Source of the DNA: Filosporella fistucella
Taxonomy: Eukaryota; Ascomycota; Leotiomycetes; Helotiales
Assembly: GCA_030077755.1 (NCBI GenBank)
Contig: JAQJZZ010000021.1
Coordinates: 248,001 to 312,000 of the forward strand
Length of the DNA: 64,000 bases
Direction of reading: 5' to 3'
The notes beneath the pieces were generated by a model that worked only from the letters and a program-made list of their open reading frames with translations, searched no databases and was not told where the DNA came from. Below, in pieces: positions 11,600 through 23,451 of the stretch. The stretch's first letter is position 1; every line of letters starts with the position of its first letter. A program made the position numbers and the translations under genes.

Positions 11600-12647
11600 A
11601 TGGCCGCTGCTGTTCTTCAACCTCTTCAGGGTCTTTCCCTCAACGGTGGCATCATGGACCCTTCCCCAATTTCCCCCAACGCTTCTCGCCACGGTCGAGG
11701 CAAACACGGTGGTAGTGTTGCCAAGAATGGCAAGACGAGAGGTCGTGGATATAGCATCGTCGATGAGCGAGATGTTATGGTCTCAAAAGCCCTTACCTGG
11801 GTCCTCAAACGCACAATTGAGGAGGGTGAGGAGCAAGATGAGGGCGAGGAGAAGCTTGTGGCTGACTCAGAAGGCTGGGTTGACTGCGAAGATGTCGTAT
11901 GTATCCCATTGCCCAATACCCAAATATGCATCCCTCTAACAATATCAGCTTGCCCGCCCCAACCTCTCCAGTCTCGAAGTCACTTTCCCCGAACTCCAAA
12001 CCTTGATCGCCTCTCCAGCCTCGAAATCCCGCTTTTCCCTCAAGTTGAAGCCAGAATCGGAAGAGGACGAAGAATTGGATGCCTCAGATTACCTTGTTCG
12101 AATCACCCCCACTGTTGCTCCACAAGCCCCCTCCACATCCTCTCAGAAGGCCACACCCCTCACTACTACTACCGAGGATCTGCCTGAGATGATCGTATAC
12201 GAGACCACATACGCAAACTACCCACTCATTCTGGCATCCGGCGGCATCAAGCGTGCTGGTGGCCAAGCACTCCTTTCATTCTCTTCTATCCAGGTGCAAG
12301 AAGATGGCACCGAGGTGCGACCCACTAGCGACGCAGATGTCAGCATCTATATTCCACTCCGCAACGTCATGGAGTCCGAATCCAAAATTGCCTGGGCACG
12401 TACCGAGTCCGGATCCGTGGTCACCGCTGGCGATGCCGCTGGAATAATTTCCAAGAAGTACTGGAAGAAGGTCGTTGCTCGCCGAGCTGATATCGGAACT
12501 TTGTTCGAAGACGGAGAGGTCAGAAAGGAGATTCCTATCGGTCTCCGTGGAAAGGGCGTCAAGCCAAAGAAGGGAGGAAAGGGACGTGGCAAGGGCGCCA
12601 AGGAGATGAAGGCTAGAAGTGAGGATGAGGACACCGCGAGTGATTAG
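11600..12647 (+). CDS. Tpt1/KptA-family 2'-phosphotransferase homologue, catalytic residues replaced
   Basis: Two exons (11600-11896, 11949-12647; 52-nt intron) encode 331 residues. The order of motifs matches tRNA 2'-phosphotransferase, which removes the splice-junction 2'-phosphate using NAD+. These are VSKALTWVLKR (61-71), a GWVDCEDV segment, a KSRFSLKL segment (125-132), VYETTYANYPLILASGGIKR (182-201), and VVTAGDAAGIISKKYWKKVV near the end. In active enzymes the first motif ends in Arg-His; here it reads Lys-Arg. The RxNQGHS motif is absent, HGT is replaced by YET, and the Arg of the RxHxH region is replaced (GGQALLSF). Only the Arg of KSRF is kept. The C-terminus is a Gly/Lys/Arg-rich tail (KGGKGRGKGAKEM) that could bind RNA. 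It is probably a non-catalytic or strongly altered paralogue. The gene converges with the SNF2 gene 170 nt away. Confidence 0.82.
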
Positions 12648-12817
12648 ATAGTTGCAATTTCATGTTTGTATATGGGGGGCTGACTGGAATACCCATTAAG
12701 TCTACGATAGAGCAGCCCGGCGATATTAGGTAGCATCTTTAGATAGATTGTTAAATAAACAAAAGCAATATTTCATTGCGATTTCCTAAACGCCTATCCC
12801 TGGGTATCATAGCTCCT

Positions 12818-15800
12818 TCATAACTCATCATCGTCCTCTGTCTCGACGTCCTTCTCGTCAACAATACTGTTCACAATTTCCACGAAACTTGTGTCCTCCA
12901 CGTGAGACGCTGACACATCCTGGACATTTCCACGGTTCCCATTGTTCTCATCCTCATGATCACTTCCGGCCTGGCCATTACCTCCCTCCAGCTCAGCCAA
13001 TCTCTCTCTTCTCTTAATATAGAATCGCTCCAAGAAATCCGTTCTCTGCTTTTGTGTCCACCCTTCCACCACGAATGCAAACTCTGTCGCACTCGCAAAA
13101 TTAAACATCTTCGCCATGGTACAAAATTGTCTCCTCATCACATCTTCCGGAGGATGGAACTCGTAGTGAACTTTACCTGGCTCTGTTCCAGGCTGTGAGT
13201 CCGCAAAGAGGCGCTCTTCGCCGAAGTCAACATCATTTCCTGTTTCCTCTGCGCGGCGACTAAGTTCCGCCTCTACTTTCGAGGAGCCGACGACTTCGGA
13301 ATTCTCGTGTGTATATTCTACCCCAGCGGAGGCGAGGATAGCTTGGATTGCGTCTGTTTTGGGGCGAGATTTTTGTTTCTTGTTATCGCCGCCTTCAGTG
13401 AGAAGGGCTGCAAGCTGTGACATTGCTCCGTCGCCTTTCTCATCCTCGTCCACTTTTAGTGGATTATCTTCATCGTTCGCAGCATCGTCCATGTCAAAAT
13501 CGAGGATGTCGACTCCTCGCTTTGCTTCGGCCACGTTGGTTTTGTTGACGATATCCCGAAGAACAATATCGTCTCCGTGGAATGAAAGGAGATTGTCTAA
13601 ACCGAAGATCTCGCCCTTCTGGCCGGGAGCGTTCTGGACACCTTTGAAGTACCGACGTTCTGTAGATGCATCATATCCGATATTTGCTTGCTGCTGTTTG
13701 TAAATTTGACGTGCATAAACAATTTCCTCCACAGTACCAGCAGATACTAGTCTATACACTTCAACATCTCGAAGTTGGCCTATTCTGTAAGCTCGGTCTT
13801 GAGCTTGTAAATCATAACTCGGATTCCAATTCGGATCAAAGACCACAACTCGATTAGCTGAGGTAATATTCAGACCAACACCTCCCGCTTTCGTTGAGAT
13901 AAGAAAAACAAACTGATTTGGATCAGAATTGAAATCGTCGACAGTCGTTTGGCGGTCTTCATTAGGCATGGAGCCAGTAAGGAAGCTGACATTGTAACTT
14001 GTCTTGGTGAACATATGTTGCAGCATTTTTAGCAGCTTGACACTGTGCGAGAAGATGAGAACCTTGTCCCCATTCCCATGCCAGTACTTCAAAAGCTTGT
14101 TGAGAATTTTCCACTGCGAAAGTCAGCTTGATTTTGATACATCAGGTTGCTTGTATCCTACCTTCCCACAAAAATCGGCATTAGAGAGATTTTTGATTGC
14201 CTCTCGGTTCTCGTAAAGCTCTTCCCACCGATCTGGCACCATCTTCTGAAGAAATTCTAAAGCACGCTCTTGCTTGTCGCCAGGGTCCATGGAGTTGGGA
14301 ATGAGAAGTGCGAGATGATTTGAAAGTTTCTGAAGAGTAGTGATGATGGGAAAAACGAGAGCCTTTCAAATTAGTTTGCGTTCACGCTACGAAAGAATGA
14401 ACTCACCTGCCACTTGGTGTTTGTGCCAGGAACATATACATTACAACACCATCCTGATTTCTTCCCGGACTGGCACGCGCACATCTCGGACGAAGTTCTG
14501 ACGATCTCAACGATATCACTGTCAAGGAACCTCTCATAAGCGTCCTTTTGAACATCCGTGAGTGGGCAGAAAACAACTTTATCAGTTTTCTTCGGCAATT
14601 GATGAGCTATGAGACTTTTCATTCGCCGCAAGAAGAATTGTGGTAAAAGATTGTGGACAAGCTTCTTCGCAGTTTGCCTAGCTTGCTTCAGTTGATGGTA
14701 TGTCGCATCGTGGCTGAAATGTTAGCTTCATATTAATAGGGAGAATCTCAGGTGTTGTGTGACTTACGATTGCCCGATTCTGAGAGGTCCGCTGATGCTG
14801 GTTACCCATGTTGATAAAGGACCGAATCGTCCTGGATTTGTCCAATTTAGAAGAGTCCATAGTTCCTCGTACTTATTTTGGATAGCCGTGCCAGTCAATC
14901 CAATTCGACACAATGCATTCACCTCATTCATGGCTTGGGTTGTGGCCGAAGAGCGTTCTTTCAAGATGTGACATTCGTCAGCGACGACACAATCCCACAT
15001 AATCATATTCAACTGGCTCTTATGGTTCATATAAGTGGTATAGGTGGTAATGACAACCTCAAGTCTCCCGGATTTTGCAGCCTGGACAACAGCCTCTTTT
15101 TCCTTGAGTACCCCGTGAAATTTATCGACGTGCCACCAGCCCCATCGTTCGAGCTCGTTCTTCCAGTTCTGAATCAGAGATCCAGGGCAGACGATCAAGA
15201 CTCGTGGATACCATGGCTTTGCCGGAGATCGCCTCATCTTCCGCATCCGTTTTGCATCTCTTTCGTCTCCAGTCTTTCCAAATGCAGCAGTCAAAAATGC
15301 AGCGACTTGAACCGTCTTTCCCAGACCCATATCATCACCCAGAATGCCGCCTTTCTGATAAACGAACAGCTCATGTAAGAATCCAACACCCTCGACCTGA
15401 TAATCTCTCAGATATTGAGCAATAGAAGCTGGTATGATACCTGCAGAAAGTGGCAATTCAATATCTTTATATGGCCTGGACGGTTCGATACTAGGAGGAA
15501 AGTCCGGACGTTCCTTTACAAGCTCCATTCTATCATCATCTGAAAATTCAACATCATCGTATCGCGGTGGTAACCTTAATCCATTCTCGTGCAGTTTCTG
15601 GTATTGAGTATCGAATTCTCTGCGTCTCTCCTGTAGGTATTCCGGAATATCTTCATCGACCTCATAATCTGATGTCTCTTCCCAAACCCTCTCCTTTTTC
15701 TTCTGCTTGTCTTCCCCGTTCTCTTTGGCAAGCTTCCTTGCCTGTACCGCATGCTTGGCCTTCTCCTTCAATCTCTTCTTTGTCGCCGCGACTTTTTGTC

Positions 15801-16125
15801 TCTTGGCCTTCTTCCGATTTTTGAATCGCTCGGTTGCGTTTCCGCCTTCTTCCTCAGACCATGGCTCGATTTCAAGGTTTGGACGTTTTCCGGTGTTGCG
15901 ATTCTCAGTGTCATTAGCATCCGAATCTGTTCCCTCACTAGAAGCGCGTCCGACGACCCCTAACTCGGTCAGTGAGGGTAAGTACTGTTGTGGGGTGGAC
16001 GAACGATTAATATACGCATCTGCACCACCCTCAAATCTGCCTGTACCGTGCTCTTCGTCTGCAATTTCATCCTCCGGATCTGTGACCTCGTCTTCGTGAC
16101 CTTCAGCGCGCAAGGTGTGGGACAT
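12818..16125 (-). CDS. SNF2-family ATPase, ERCC6L2/Rad26-like
   Basis: Nuclear DNA translocase of the Rad26/CSB branch, 1053 residues. Exons are 16125-14768, 14713-14407, 14362-14162 and 14113-12818. An acidic N-terminus is followed by a basic, coiled, NLS-like region (about 100-150). The ATPase core then shows LRDYQVEGVGF (239-249), Walker A DDMGLGKTVQ (264-273), VADECHILKERSS (381-393; DECH instead of the common DEAH) and GLTGTAIQNKYEELW (409-423). The C-terminal lobe starts at about 640 with KVLIFSHSVKLLKML, STKAGGVGLNI and QAQDRAYRIGQ. After it, EEIVYARQIYKQQ and RYFKGVQ are typical of ERCC6L2 proteins, which act in DNA repair and end joining in animals. The acidic C-terminus ends near residue 1053. 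The start is the ATG at 16125; the frame stays open upstream, but MSHTLRAEG fits a normal leader. The assignment to ERCC6L2 rather than Rad26 is by motif feel, not alignment. Confidence 0.88.
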
Positions 16126-16644
16126 TGTTATGATTATCGCATAGTACAAACCGCTGCGGGTCACGATTGGGACCGTGATGGAATGGACCCGTGAGCACGT
16201 GTGGACGTGGGGCTGCCCTTTTTGTGACGTCGACACTTCCTCGCGTTGTGAAAACCAATTTATGTTGCAGAATGTCTCAAAAGTTGACAAAACATTCTGT
16301 CCTGCTTATGAAAATTGATAGTGCTTAGCTCATAGAAATATGTCCAAAAATTTCTGGCAATTCACTTCCTTTCATTTTTAGTGAATAAATGATCTACCAA
16401 TTTGTATCCTTAGACACACAGAGAACACCGAACGCTCATCACCCGTCCACCAAGATATATACTCAGTATTGCAGTGGTATGTTGGTATTTAGCAAGTCCG
16501 AGGCATTCGTACGTTGTAAAGTATTCTCCTTTGAGGGAGTTTATATCTATCATTATGCTTAGGTACATACACGGTCGTGCGCCAACTCTAGCTAAGGTAA
16601 CAGAGTGAACCCATAACTTTTACAACCCTTGCTGAAATATCAGA
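16126..16644. other. Spacer between two leftward genes
   Basis: 5' flank of the SNF2 gene and 3' flank of the bZIP gene. No further signal is seen. Confidence 0.6.
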
Positions 16645-18602
16645 TTACAGAGTGGTGAACCTACAAATATCCCTCAGTTCTGGATACCTCCTCTGAAACG
16701 GCTCATCCATGCTCCAATTCTCTAATGTTTGAGCATGTCTAAGGAAATCGGCCGTTGCCCTTACTTCGCCGCCTTCCATAATCACACTGTCACTTTCCCG
16801 AAACGGCCAGTTTATATTCAAACTACACCCATATAGGTGTAAAAACTCATCTGCTGTGTACTTCTCCGGATTGCCAATGACAACATCTCGAAGCCGCGGC
16901 CAAATTAACTAGGTTTTGTGTCAGCAACGTCGTGTTTGACGTAGATATAATACTTACCATTGATTGCCACAGGCAGTGCGTAGTCATTAGCTGTGCAGGC
17001 CTTGGGCGGAACCACTCTGGGATGTTGTTGAAAGTGGTTGCTGACGGTAGTATTTGCCATTGCATGAAATGATATACCAAGAGCATTGCGCCTGCTCTTG
17101 TTGGAAAGCTCCTTAAGGCCGTCCGAAGAAGGAGATCACCAATGATGGAAGAAGTTGGATGGACTGAATCCGCTTCTTCAGTATTTACAAGTCGTCGAAG
17201 ATTAGGATGATATGGCCCGATGACTGCTGCCCTTGATCCCCCATTACGTGCCACCTCTCTTTGACGTTGCGCTAAGCCAAAAAGTATATGGTCAACAGGA
17301 TCATCTGGTGGTGCCAAACAAAGCTGGGCTTCCCAAGTTGAAGTAGTTTCCGTTTGTATAGTCACTCCCTGCGGCTGCGATGTACGGATCGAAGACATTC
17401 GGCCCTCCTCTCTGAAAATACTTCTATTCCCAGCAATGGGGTTATCAGGAGGAGATGACTGATGATTCGACAGAGGTGAGGGACCAATGCCATTTGGTTT
17501 TGTATTAAGTATTGGTAAAGCGTGATTGTGCAGAGGCATAGATTGATTCGGGGCCGAACAAGGAGCGACTCCATTCATCATCGGTGAGGTATTGATAGAG
17601 ACCATTGGCTGACTTGTAATGGACGATGGAGGAGAGCCGCCTTGCCATGCATTACCTGCCCCAGTCAGCCCAGAGGTTTTCACCTCGTTGAAACTTAGAA
17701 TTAATCTTACCTATCCTCCCGTGAGGGTATGATCTACTTCTCCCAAAGTGTGGGCGTGGATTGAAAGGTGCTCCTCGGCGAGCGGCCGAAATAGCATTCA
17801 TATTGACTGGGCTTGGCACAACATCTGAAAGGACTGGGCTGATATTAAAGGAATCGCTTGTGGCACTTGAAGGATCCGAATATGCATAGTCCAGGCTGGA
17901 ATAATCCGGAATCATGGAGGTTAGTAAGTCTCCAGCACTCGAAGTTGGATAGGATGAAGATGAGGAAGACGACCCTGGCGAGTTCTGTGGCCACTGTGGA
18001 GAATATGTGAAATGTTGTTGCATGCCATAGCGTGCTTCAATGCATTGTCAGCCAAGATCTAGCTACAAACACGATTTGGGCGTTGCCATGGACATGATAA
18101 TAGCATGGTATGTGTTTGAACTACCAAGTACCACTTACCCGGTAGAGGCGTTGGTTCTGGTGAAGAAGCTACACTCCCTTCTGAACGATTGGTAACCAAC
18201 GTCTCTCGAAGTGTTCTCAACTCCTCTTCCAATTCTACGTTCCTCCTTTGTATTTCTTCAATATTTCTCGCGTCTTGGTCCCCCGAAAGTTCCTTGATTC
18301 GCCTTTCAAGATCTTCAATATGTGTCTTAGTTCTTTGTCGAATTGACCGCTGAGCCTCTCGATCGTTTGCTCGCTTTCTGGCAAGTTGTTCTGGTGTCAA
18401 AGAAGCAACACTACGTGTTCCAGCACGAGATGCTGTTTTTGTTAGAAGACAAAATCTTGAAGCGTTATGGCATATGCTAGTGAGAAGACTATTCCAATGT
18501 AATATACACACCTCTTCGTTTCGCTCCTGGTTTGTTCTTTGCCTCACTGGCGCTCAGAAAGTCTTGAGAATCAGAAACGTTATTAGGTATTTCGTCAGAC
18601 AT
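16645..18602 (-). CDS. bZIP transcription factor with DUF3425 domain
   Basis: Nuclear DNA-binding regulator of 556 residues. Five exons: 18602-18512, 18432-18139, 18034-17711, 17655-16958, 16908-16645. The basic region is about 48-64 (ARKRANDREAQRSIRQR), preceded by SLTPEQ, a combination typical of fungal bZIP-DUF3425 proteins. Leucine-zipper heptads and a long coiled coil run to about residue 110. The middle is Ser/Pro/Asn-rich with poly-Ser, probably disordered. The C-terminal 200 residues match DUF3425 in style: DDPVDHILFGLAQRQRE, LLRTALRSFPTRAGAML, HFMQWQILPSATTFNNIPEW and the closing IWPRLRDVVI. Target genes cannot be predicted. The last splice (ATG|GTAAGT to CTAG|TTAATT) was chosen because it restores the WPRLRD motif. 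Members of this group often regulate stress or secondary metabolism, but no cluster is nearby. Confidence 0.87.
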
Positions 18603-19831
18603 GACATCAATTATTGTTTTCACTGCCGGATCCGCTTAGGAGATCCTCTCGACGCCGAGTAGGTAGGGAGTGTTTTGCTGGTAGCCACTTCACAGACTGG
18701 GTGGGAGTGTCCAAGCCTTGAAAATGATGGATTCGATGAGAGATATCAAGGAAATAAAATATTGGAAATATAGTTTCGGAGATTTGTCTCATATGGTGGT
18801 GTCTGCAGAAAAAAAAAATGGATACTCTAGCCCAAAATATTTGTCCATGGAGGAAATGCACCATTTATGATAAGAGATATGAAAACCGGTCTCGCGGTCA
18901 CGGACAAGAACCCCGAAGAGCTGGCTCGGGTAGCCTGACAAGCTACCGAAGTAGGTTCGGGATAGGGCAGTGACTGGTTTGAGTCAAATGCGTACTGGTG
19001 TCTTGACTCTGAATCTCTGCTGAGTACCGATCGGAAATAAAGTAGGTGAATCGAAAAAAAAATTTACTTTCTACTAGCTCCTATCAAAAAGTCAAATGGG
19101 AACCGCATTTTCTGAAGACGCTCGTTCACTTAGACGAATTGAAGGCATCAGGTCCATTCACTCGCACATGTTGCATTCAAACCGTCGTCTCCAGAAATTC
19201 TGGTTGACTGGTAGTGAAATGAACACGTAAGTGTGTCGAAGTTTAAATGCAAGAAATTCATATTTCGGGGAAGATTCGTGATGTTCGGGCCTCGAGCATT
19301 TTGGGCGCTAGGACATCGTCCTTAAGTAGCCGCAACAGCCTGGTGAAGGCTATTTAATGTAGTGGTGCTTTCTTGGACCCCTGATCTCCAAGTTGCCATT
19401 AATCATGCTCTCCAGGTAACGCGACCACGATCTCAAGACCCCTCCATCTCAAAGGCTATCTTCTCCCCTCCAGCTCTTCCCGAGTCAGTTCTGTGACCGA
19501 CCTGCATGAGCATGATCATTCCCACCAACGAGAAAGCGACAAAGAGGCTATAATCGATTATATTTTCCTTGTTCGTATTAAGGTTTGGGACTTTCAAACG
19601 AGAGTGGCAGTGCAAAGAGAGGTGCTTTAATGTGAGAGAGCCACTGCACGTTTCAATAGAGAGGAATATCATGGCTCAAGTTAAACCTTGGTTTGCTCGT
19701 CAGAATACTCCTGTTCCGGTATCTGGATTCGGTAAGGTGTGATATGGCGCAGGCTTTGATTTGAGAGTGAGATGAAGTCTTTTCAATTTCCCATATTTCC
19801 ACGTTCTGGCGCCATGCAAGCCATTGCAAAT
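18603..19831. other. Gene-free stretch
   Basis: bZIP promoter side plus the 3' flank of the Pus9-like gene. There are A-runs near 18808-18817 and 19055-19063. No gene is supported. Confidence 0.6.
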
Positions 19832-21252
19832 CTATACGATCTCTGGGTTTTCGTCTTTCACCGCTTGAACCAAAGCCTCCAAGTCTCCCACTTCAGTAGG
19901 CCCTTCTATGCCGTCTGGGGGTAAGGCCCAATTCGGTAGAGGGCTAAGATAACTCCAAGATCCGCCAGCATCCTCATATCGAAGACTATGCAGCCACAGG
20001 CATAATTCCTGTTCACCAGGATCTGTATAGAGTGGCGTCTGACAGATATCACAAAGTTCTCCCGACATTTTCTCTGCCTTCTTTTTATTGTACTCATCAA
20101 CCATCTCATCATGATATGCAACAGCATCAGCGACTTCTGATTTCCCCATGCGCGAGAGGCGGGAAATAATATCCTCATCGGTATCTTGCGAAGCATCTGC
20201 ATCATTAGCTCCAAGGTTTATGCCCCAGACACGCTGATTACAATAGATTGGGTCGTTTGCTATTGGATGTCCCAAAAACTGGAGATGAACTCTCAATTGA
20301 TGGGTCCTCCCTGTAACCGGTAGACACCTGACAATAGAATATCCTCCCCCCCTGATACTTTTCTCCGCTGTGTCAGTCCCACCTTGCTGCGGGATATCAG
20401 GGTCCACGTTGGCGGCTGGCGGGTAGTACGCCAATTTTTTGAAAACGGTCCTAGCTGTTTTACCATTTGCTCGAACTCGATTCAGCCCTAGCTTGGGTGA
20501 AATTTGCAATATTGGTTGATCACAAACAACTTCGCCATCAGGAAACTCTCCTTTCACTCGAGCGATATACTCCTTCCTTACAGTCCTCCCAGAAATTTGT
20601 AGACTCAATTTATCAGCAGCCTTTGGGTGTTTACCAATGAACATGACACCACTGGTCAAACGATCGAGTCTGTTGCATGGCAAAGGATTCCATTGGTGAC
20701 CTCGCTCAGCACGCATAATCTCTACCACCGAATTATAATTGTAACGCCCAGCAGGATGGACAGGGACACCAGCAGGTTTGTTGATGACAATCATGTCATC
20801 GTCTTCGTGGAGTACCTGGATTGGGAGAGCGGTAACGGGAGGTTCATGTCGATGTAGCGTGTGAGCAATGACATCGCCGTTCTTCACGATATGTTGAGGT
20901 GTTGGTACCGGCTTTCCATTGACCGTGACCGCACCACGTTCTATGGCATCTTTCTATGCCCATCAGCACTGCCGAACCGAAATGCATTGCTTCAACTTAC
21001 ATAGTATTCAAGAGGCCGGTCCCTGAACTCGCTTGCAAAGATATCGAGCAGCTCACGACCTCTCCACCTCTCTTTGCAATATGTGTTGTACGTGAAATGG
21101 TAGGGTGCAACTCTTCTAAGACCATTTTCTAAGAAGTATGGCCGAGGCCAGGGGTCGCAAGGTGTTACAATGGTCGCGGGAGGTTCTTGGAGAGGCTTTT
21201 TCTCTTCTAGCGGCGGATATGATGTTGGCTGAGGTATCTCGACGAGCGCCAT
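19832..21252 (-). CDS. RluA-type pseudouridine synthase, Pus9/Rib2-like (tRNA psi32)
   Basis: Predicted to convert uridine 32 in the anticodon loop of tRNAs to pseudouridine, like yeast Pus9 and the synthase half of Rib2. Two exons (21252-21001, 20953-19832; 47-nt intron) give 457 residues. An N-terminal fungal extension precedes an S4-like segment (about 85-110, KDAIERGAVTVNGKPVP). Next come INKPAGVPVHPAGRYNYNSV and the catalytic loop NRLDRLTSG (178-186), with Asp181 the expected nucleophile. CLPVTGRTHQLRVHLQFLGHPI is the RTHQxR motif of the fold. The C-terminus contains CDICQTPLYTDPGEQELCLW, a short cysteine motif seen in this subfamily. There is no deaminase domain, so a riboflavin role like that of Rib2 is not supported. 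Which compartment it serves is unclear. The preferred start is the ATG at 21252. Confidence 0.88.
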
Positions 21253-22287
21253 GGTAGGATTCAACAGCGCTCTTCGCCGAGCGAGGAGCGCAATGATCCT
21301 CGGTGAAGGAGCCAGCGAGACTGGTGAAGTTTGACCGCGATGTGATATGGTTTGGCTAGGTACTTCGAGGGTTCTCCGGGCGAAAATGCTGCAGTAGCTG
21401 TTTAGGTGCTAGGTATAAGATTGAAGGGCACGATCACAGTCATTCGTAGTCGTAGTTGCATGTGTAAGAGATTCAATGTTCAGTAGCAAAATTATTTTTC
21501 TCGATTTCGCGTATCGATCCCGATAGTAGCGGCTAGTCACCACAGACCCTTCCCTTAGCGCACAAGTTACCTTTTATTCCGGATGGTTCGAACCGGGCAA
21601 ATAAAGCAGCATGATATCCCCGCAAAGGTACGAAAGTAAAAGATAGTGAAACTTGCTTCGATTTCTAGAACAATATTTTACTTTCTTGATCTCGGAATTT
21701 ATGGTGCTTAGAGTTACCATAATGCTACTTAGCCTGAGGGGATATCTGCGCAGTACGATTTCAAGATTAATATCTCCCTGTGACAGTGCCTTATTCAGCC
21801 TCCCGAATGAAATGAGAGCGGATTCCCGAGAACTCAACATCTTCAGAAATGTCCCATTAACCAACAGCAAATGAAATTAGCATAGTCTTTCTATTCTTAG
21901 AAATACAGTCTTCCGCCGATAAGAAAGAGATGCTTCTGGCCTCAATCTTTTCGTATCCAGCGATGGTGCTTACATACCTATCAGAGCAGTGCAGGTTCAG
22001 CTTAAGATCGTGGGCTGGGCAGGTTATTAGCGCCTTTAGAGCCTCAACCATTGAAATTCACTCTTCAATGCCGCTATGGCAGAGCCGAACCCAGTGATTA
22101 GAGCGGCGCGGGGTTATACTCGCAACCTGGTCAACCTCGGCCGTTCCTGATTCAAGCTTGATGCTCTCGTTTCAGCTTCGACATCCATGGGTTTTAGCTT
22201 TCGATCCCCATGAAATCGATTCGCATTATAGAGAGTCTGGAAATCATTGGAAGGCTGTTCATCTGGCAATATCTTTGACCGGCAAAA
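21253..22287. other. Gene-free divergent promoter region
   Basis: Lies between the leftward Pus9-like gene and the rightward thioesterase gene. A GGTTCGAACC string at 21584-21593 does not fold as a tRNA T-arm. Nothing else is seen. Confidence 0.6.
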
Positions 22288-22852
22288 ATGTCTCATCGCG
22301 AGCTTAAGCAGCGGAGCAGGGAGGACTATCCTTTCATCTTGAGCTATCGAACCCGATGGTACGAAAAGTCGTTCAGAAACTAAGGGACATCAGTTGAAAC
22401 TCAACAGGTCAGATAACGATATGTATGATCACATGAATAATAGTATCTACAATTTCCTGTAAGTCAAAAATTTCCTGCCTGGTAATTTCTTTCCCGTCTA
22501 ACTTTAGCACAGTTATGATTCCGTGGTCAACACCTACCTAATCCAGGAGTGTGGACTAGATCCCCCGACTTCCTCTCAGTATGGACTCGTTGTTCACAGT
22601 CATGGAGACTTCTTCGGCTCTATCTCATTCCCAGCAGTTGCGGAACTGGGGCTTCGTGTGAACAAGCTTGGCAAAAGCAGTGTTACCTACGAAGTAGCTC
22701 TCTTTGAAAGTGGCATTAAAGAAGTAAAGTCTGTAGGAGAGCTCATTCACGTATTCGTCGATCGAGAGACAGGTCGACCAGCAGCCACAGGTATGAATGA
22801 TTCTTTAAAGGAAGGCTTGCAAAAACTTATGGTGTTGCAATCGAAGCTCTAA
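22288..22852 (+). CDS. Hotdog-fold acyl-CoA thioesterase (4HBT family)
   Basis: Small thioesterase of 153 residues that probably hydrolyses an acyl-CoA. Three exons: 22288-22358, 22408-22458, 22513-22852. The second exon is only 51 nt and carries the signature SDNDMYDHMNNSIYNF. This matches the DxDxxGHxNN active-site region of YbgC-like 4-hydroxybenzoyl-CoA thioesterases, with Asp as the likely catalytic residue. The central strand ELGLRVNKLGKSSVTYEVAL and the end pattern VDRETGRPA fit the family. Length is normal for a single hotdog. The first exon is short (MSHRELKQRSREDYPF...) and begins at the nearest ATG; a longer mitochondrial leader cannot be excluded. Fungal homologues are usually uncharacterised. 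Confidence 0.85.
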
Positions 22853-23451
22853 ACAAAACAAAGCCATTCAATTTGTGTTTGGTTCTCCTTGAAGTTTGAA
22901 CGCATCCACGTGATCCGAACCATTCACACATGGTATAATCGAGTACTCATTTCTGGTCAGACACTAGAGAAATTTAGGTACATGAGGATATAGTTTCATA
23001 TTATGGTACATCTAGTGTTTTTACAAGTTCGATTTTGCGTATTGTTTACTTGACAAATACACCTCGTTCGGTGAATGCTCCCTCCTATTGTCAATAGGAA
23101 ATTCCCACAAGGCTGCGGAATTATCACCAGCCTAGCAAAAAGGACAATAGTAATCTGCGAATTTGCTACTACCTATTCTACGTAGTTTGGTGCTATTGTC
23201 CCTGTTCTCTATCGCATCTTAATTCCCACCATTCTATTTAATCCAGCTCTCAATCGTTCTTCCACTTCCAACTTCTAAATACTTCTCGGTCACAAACGTC
23301 TTCTCGATTACTGTCACCTACCTGCACCCAAACTTTTTACTCCCTCCTCTGGATCTCACCAGAGACCAGCTTGTCACAACCACTCCTCCAAACCCTTCCC
23401 CGCGTTCCACCAAACTCTCTTACGGAATCAAATGCATCGATCATTCGCGCA
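22853..23451. other. Spacer with inverted CTATTGTC elements
   Basis: Holds the 3' end of the thioesterase gene and the leader of the next gene. The only structure is a set of CTATTGTC copies in both orientations (see the repeat entry). Pyrimidine-rich sequence from 23200 on fits a fungal promoter and leader. Confidence 0.6.
23084..23201. repeat. Inverted CTATTGTC / GACAATAG repeats
   Basis: Palindrome-like CCTATTGTCAATAGG at 23084-23098, then GGACAATAG at 23142-23150 and its exact complement CTATTGTCC at 23193-23201. The last two could form a 9-bp stem closing a 42-nt loop. It lies about 250 nt upstream of the ATG at 23452. It may be a regulatory hairpin or the relic of a small inverted-repeat element. 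Confidence 0.5.

Noticed and set aside
21584..21593. GGTTCGAACC string suggesting a tRNA
   Set aside because: The flanks do not form a T-stem, and no anticodon or D-arm is found at the right distance.
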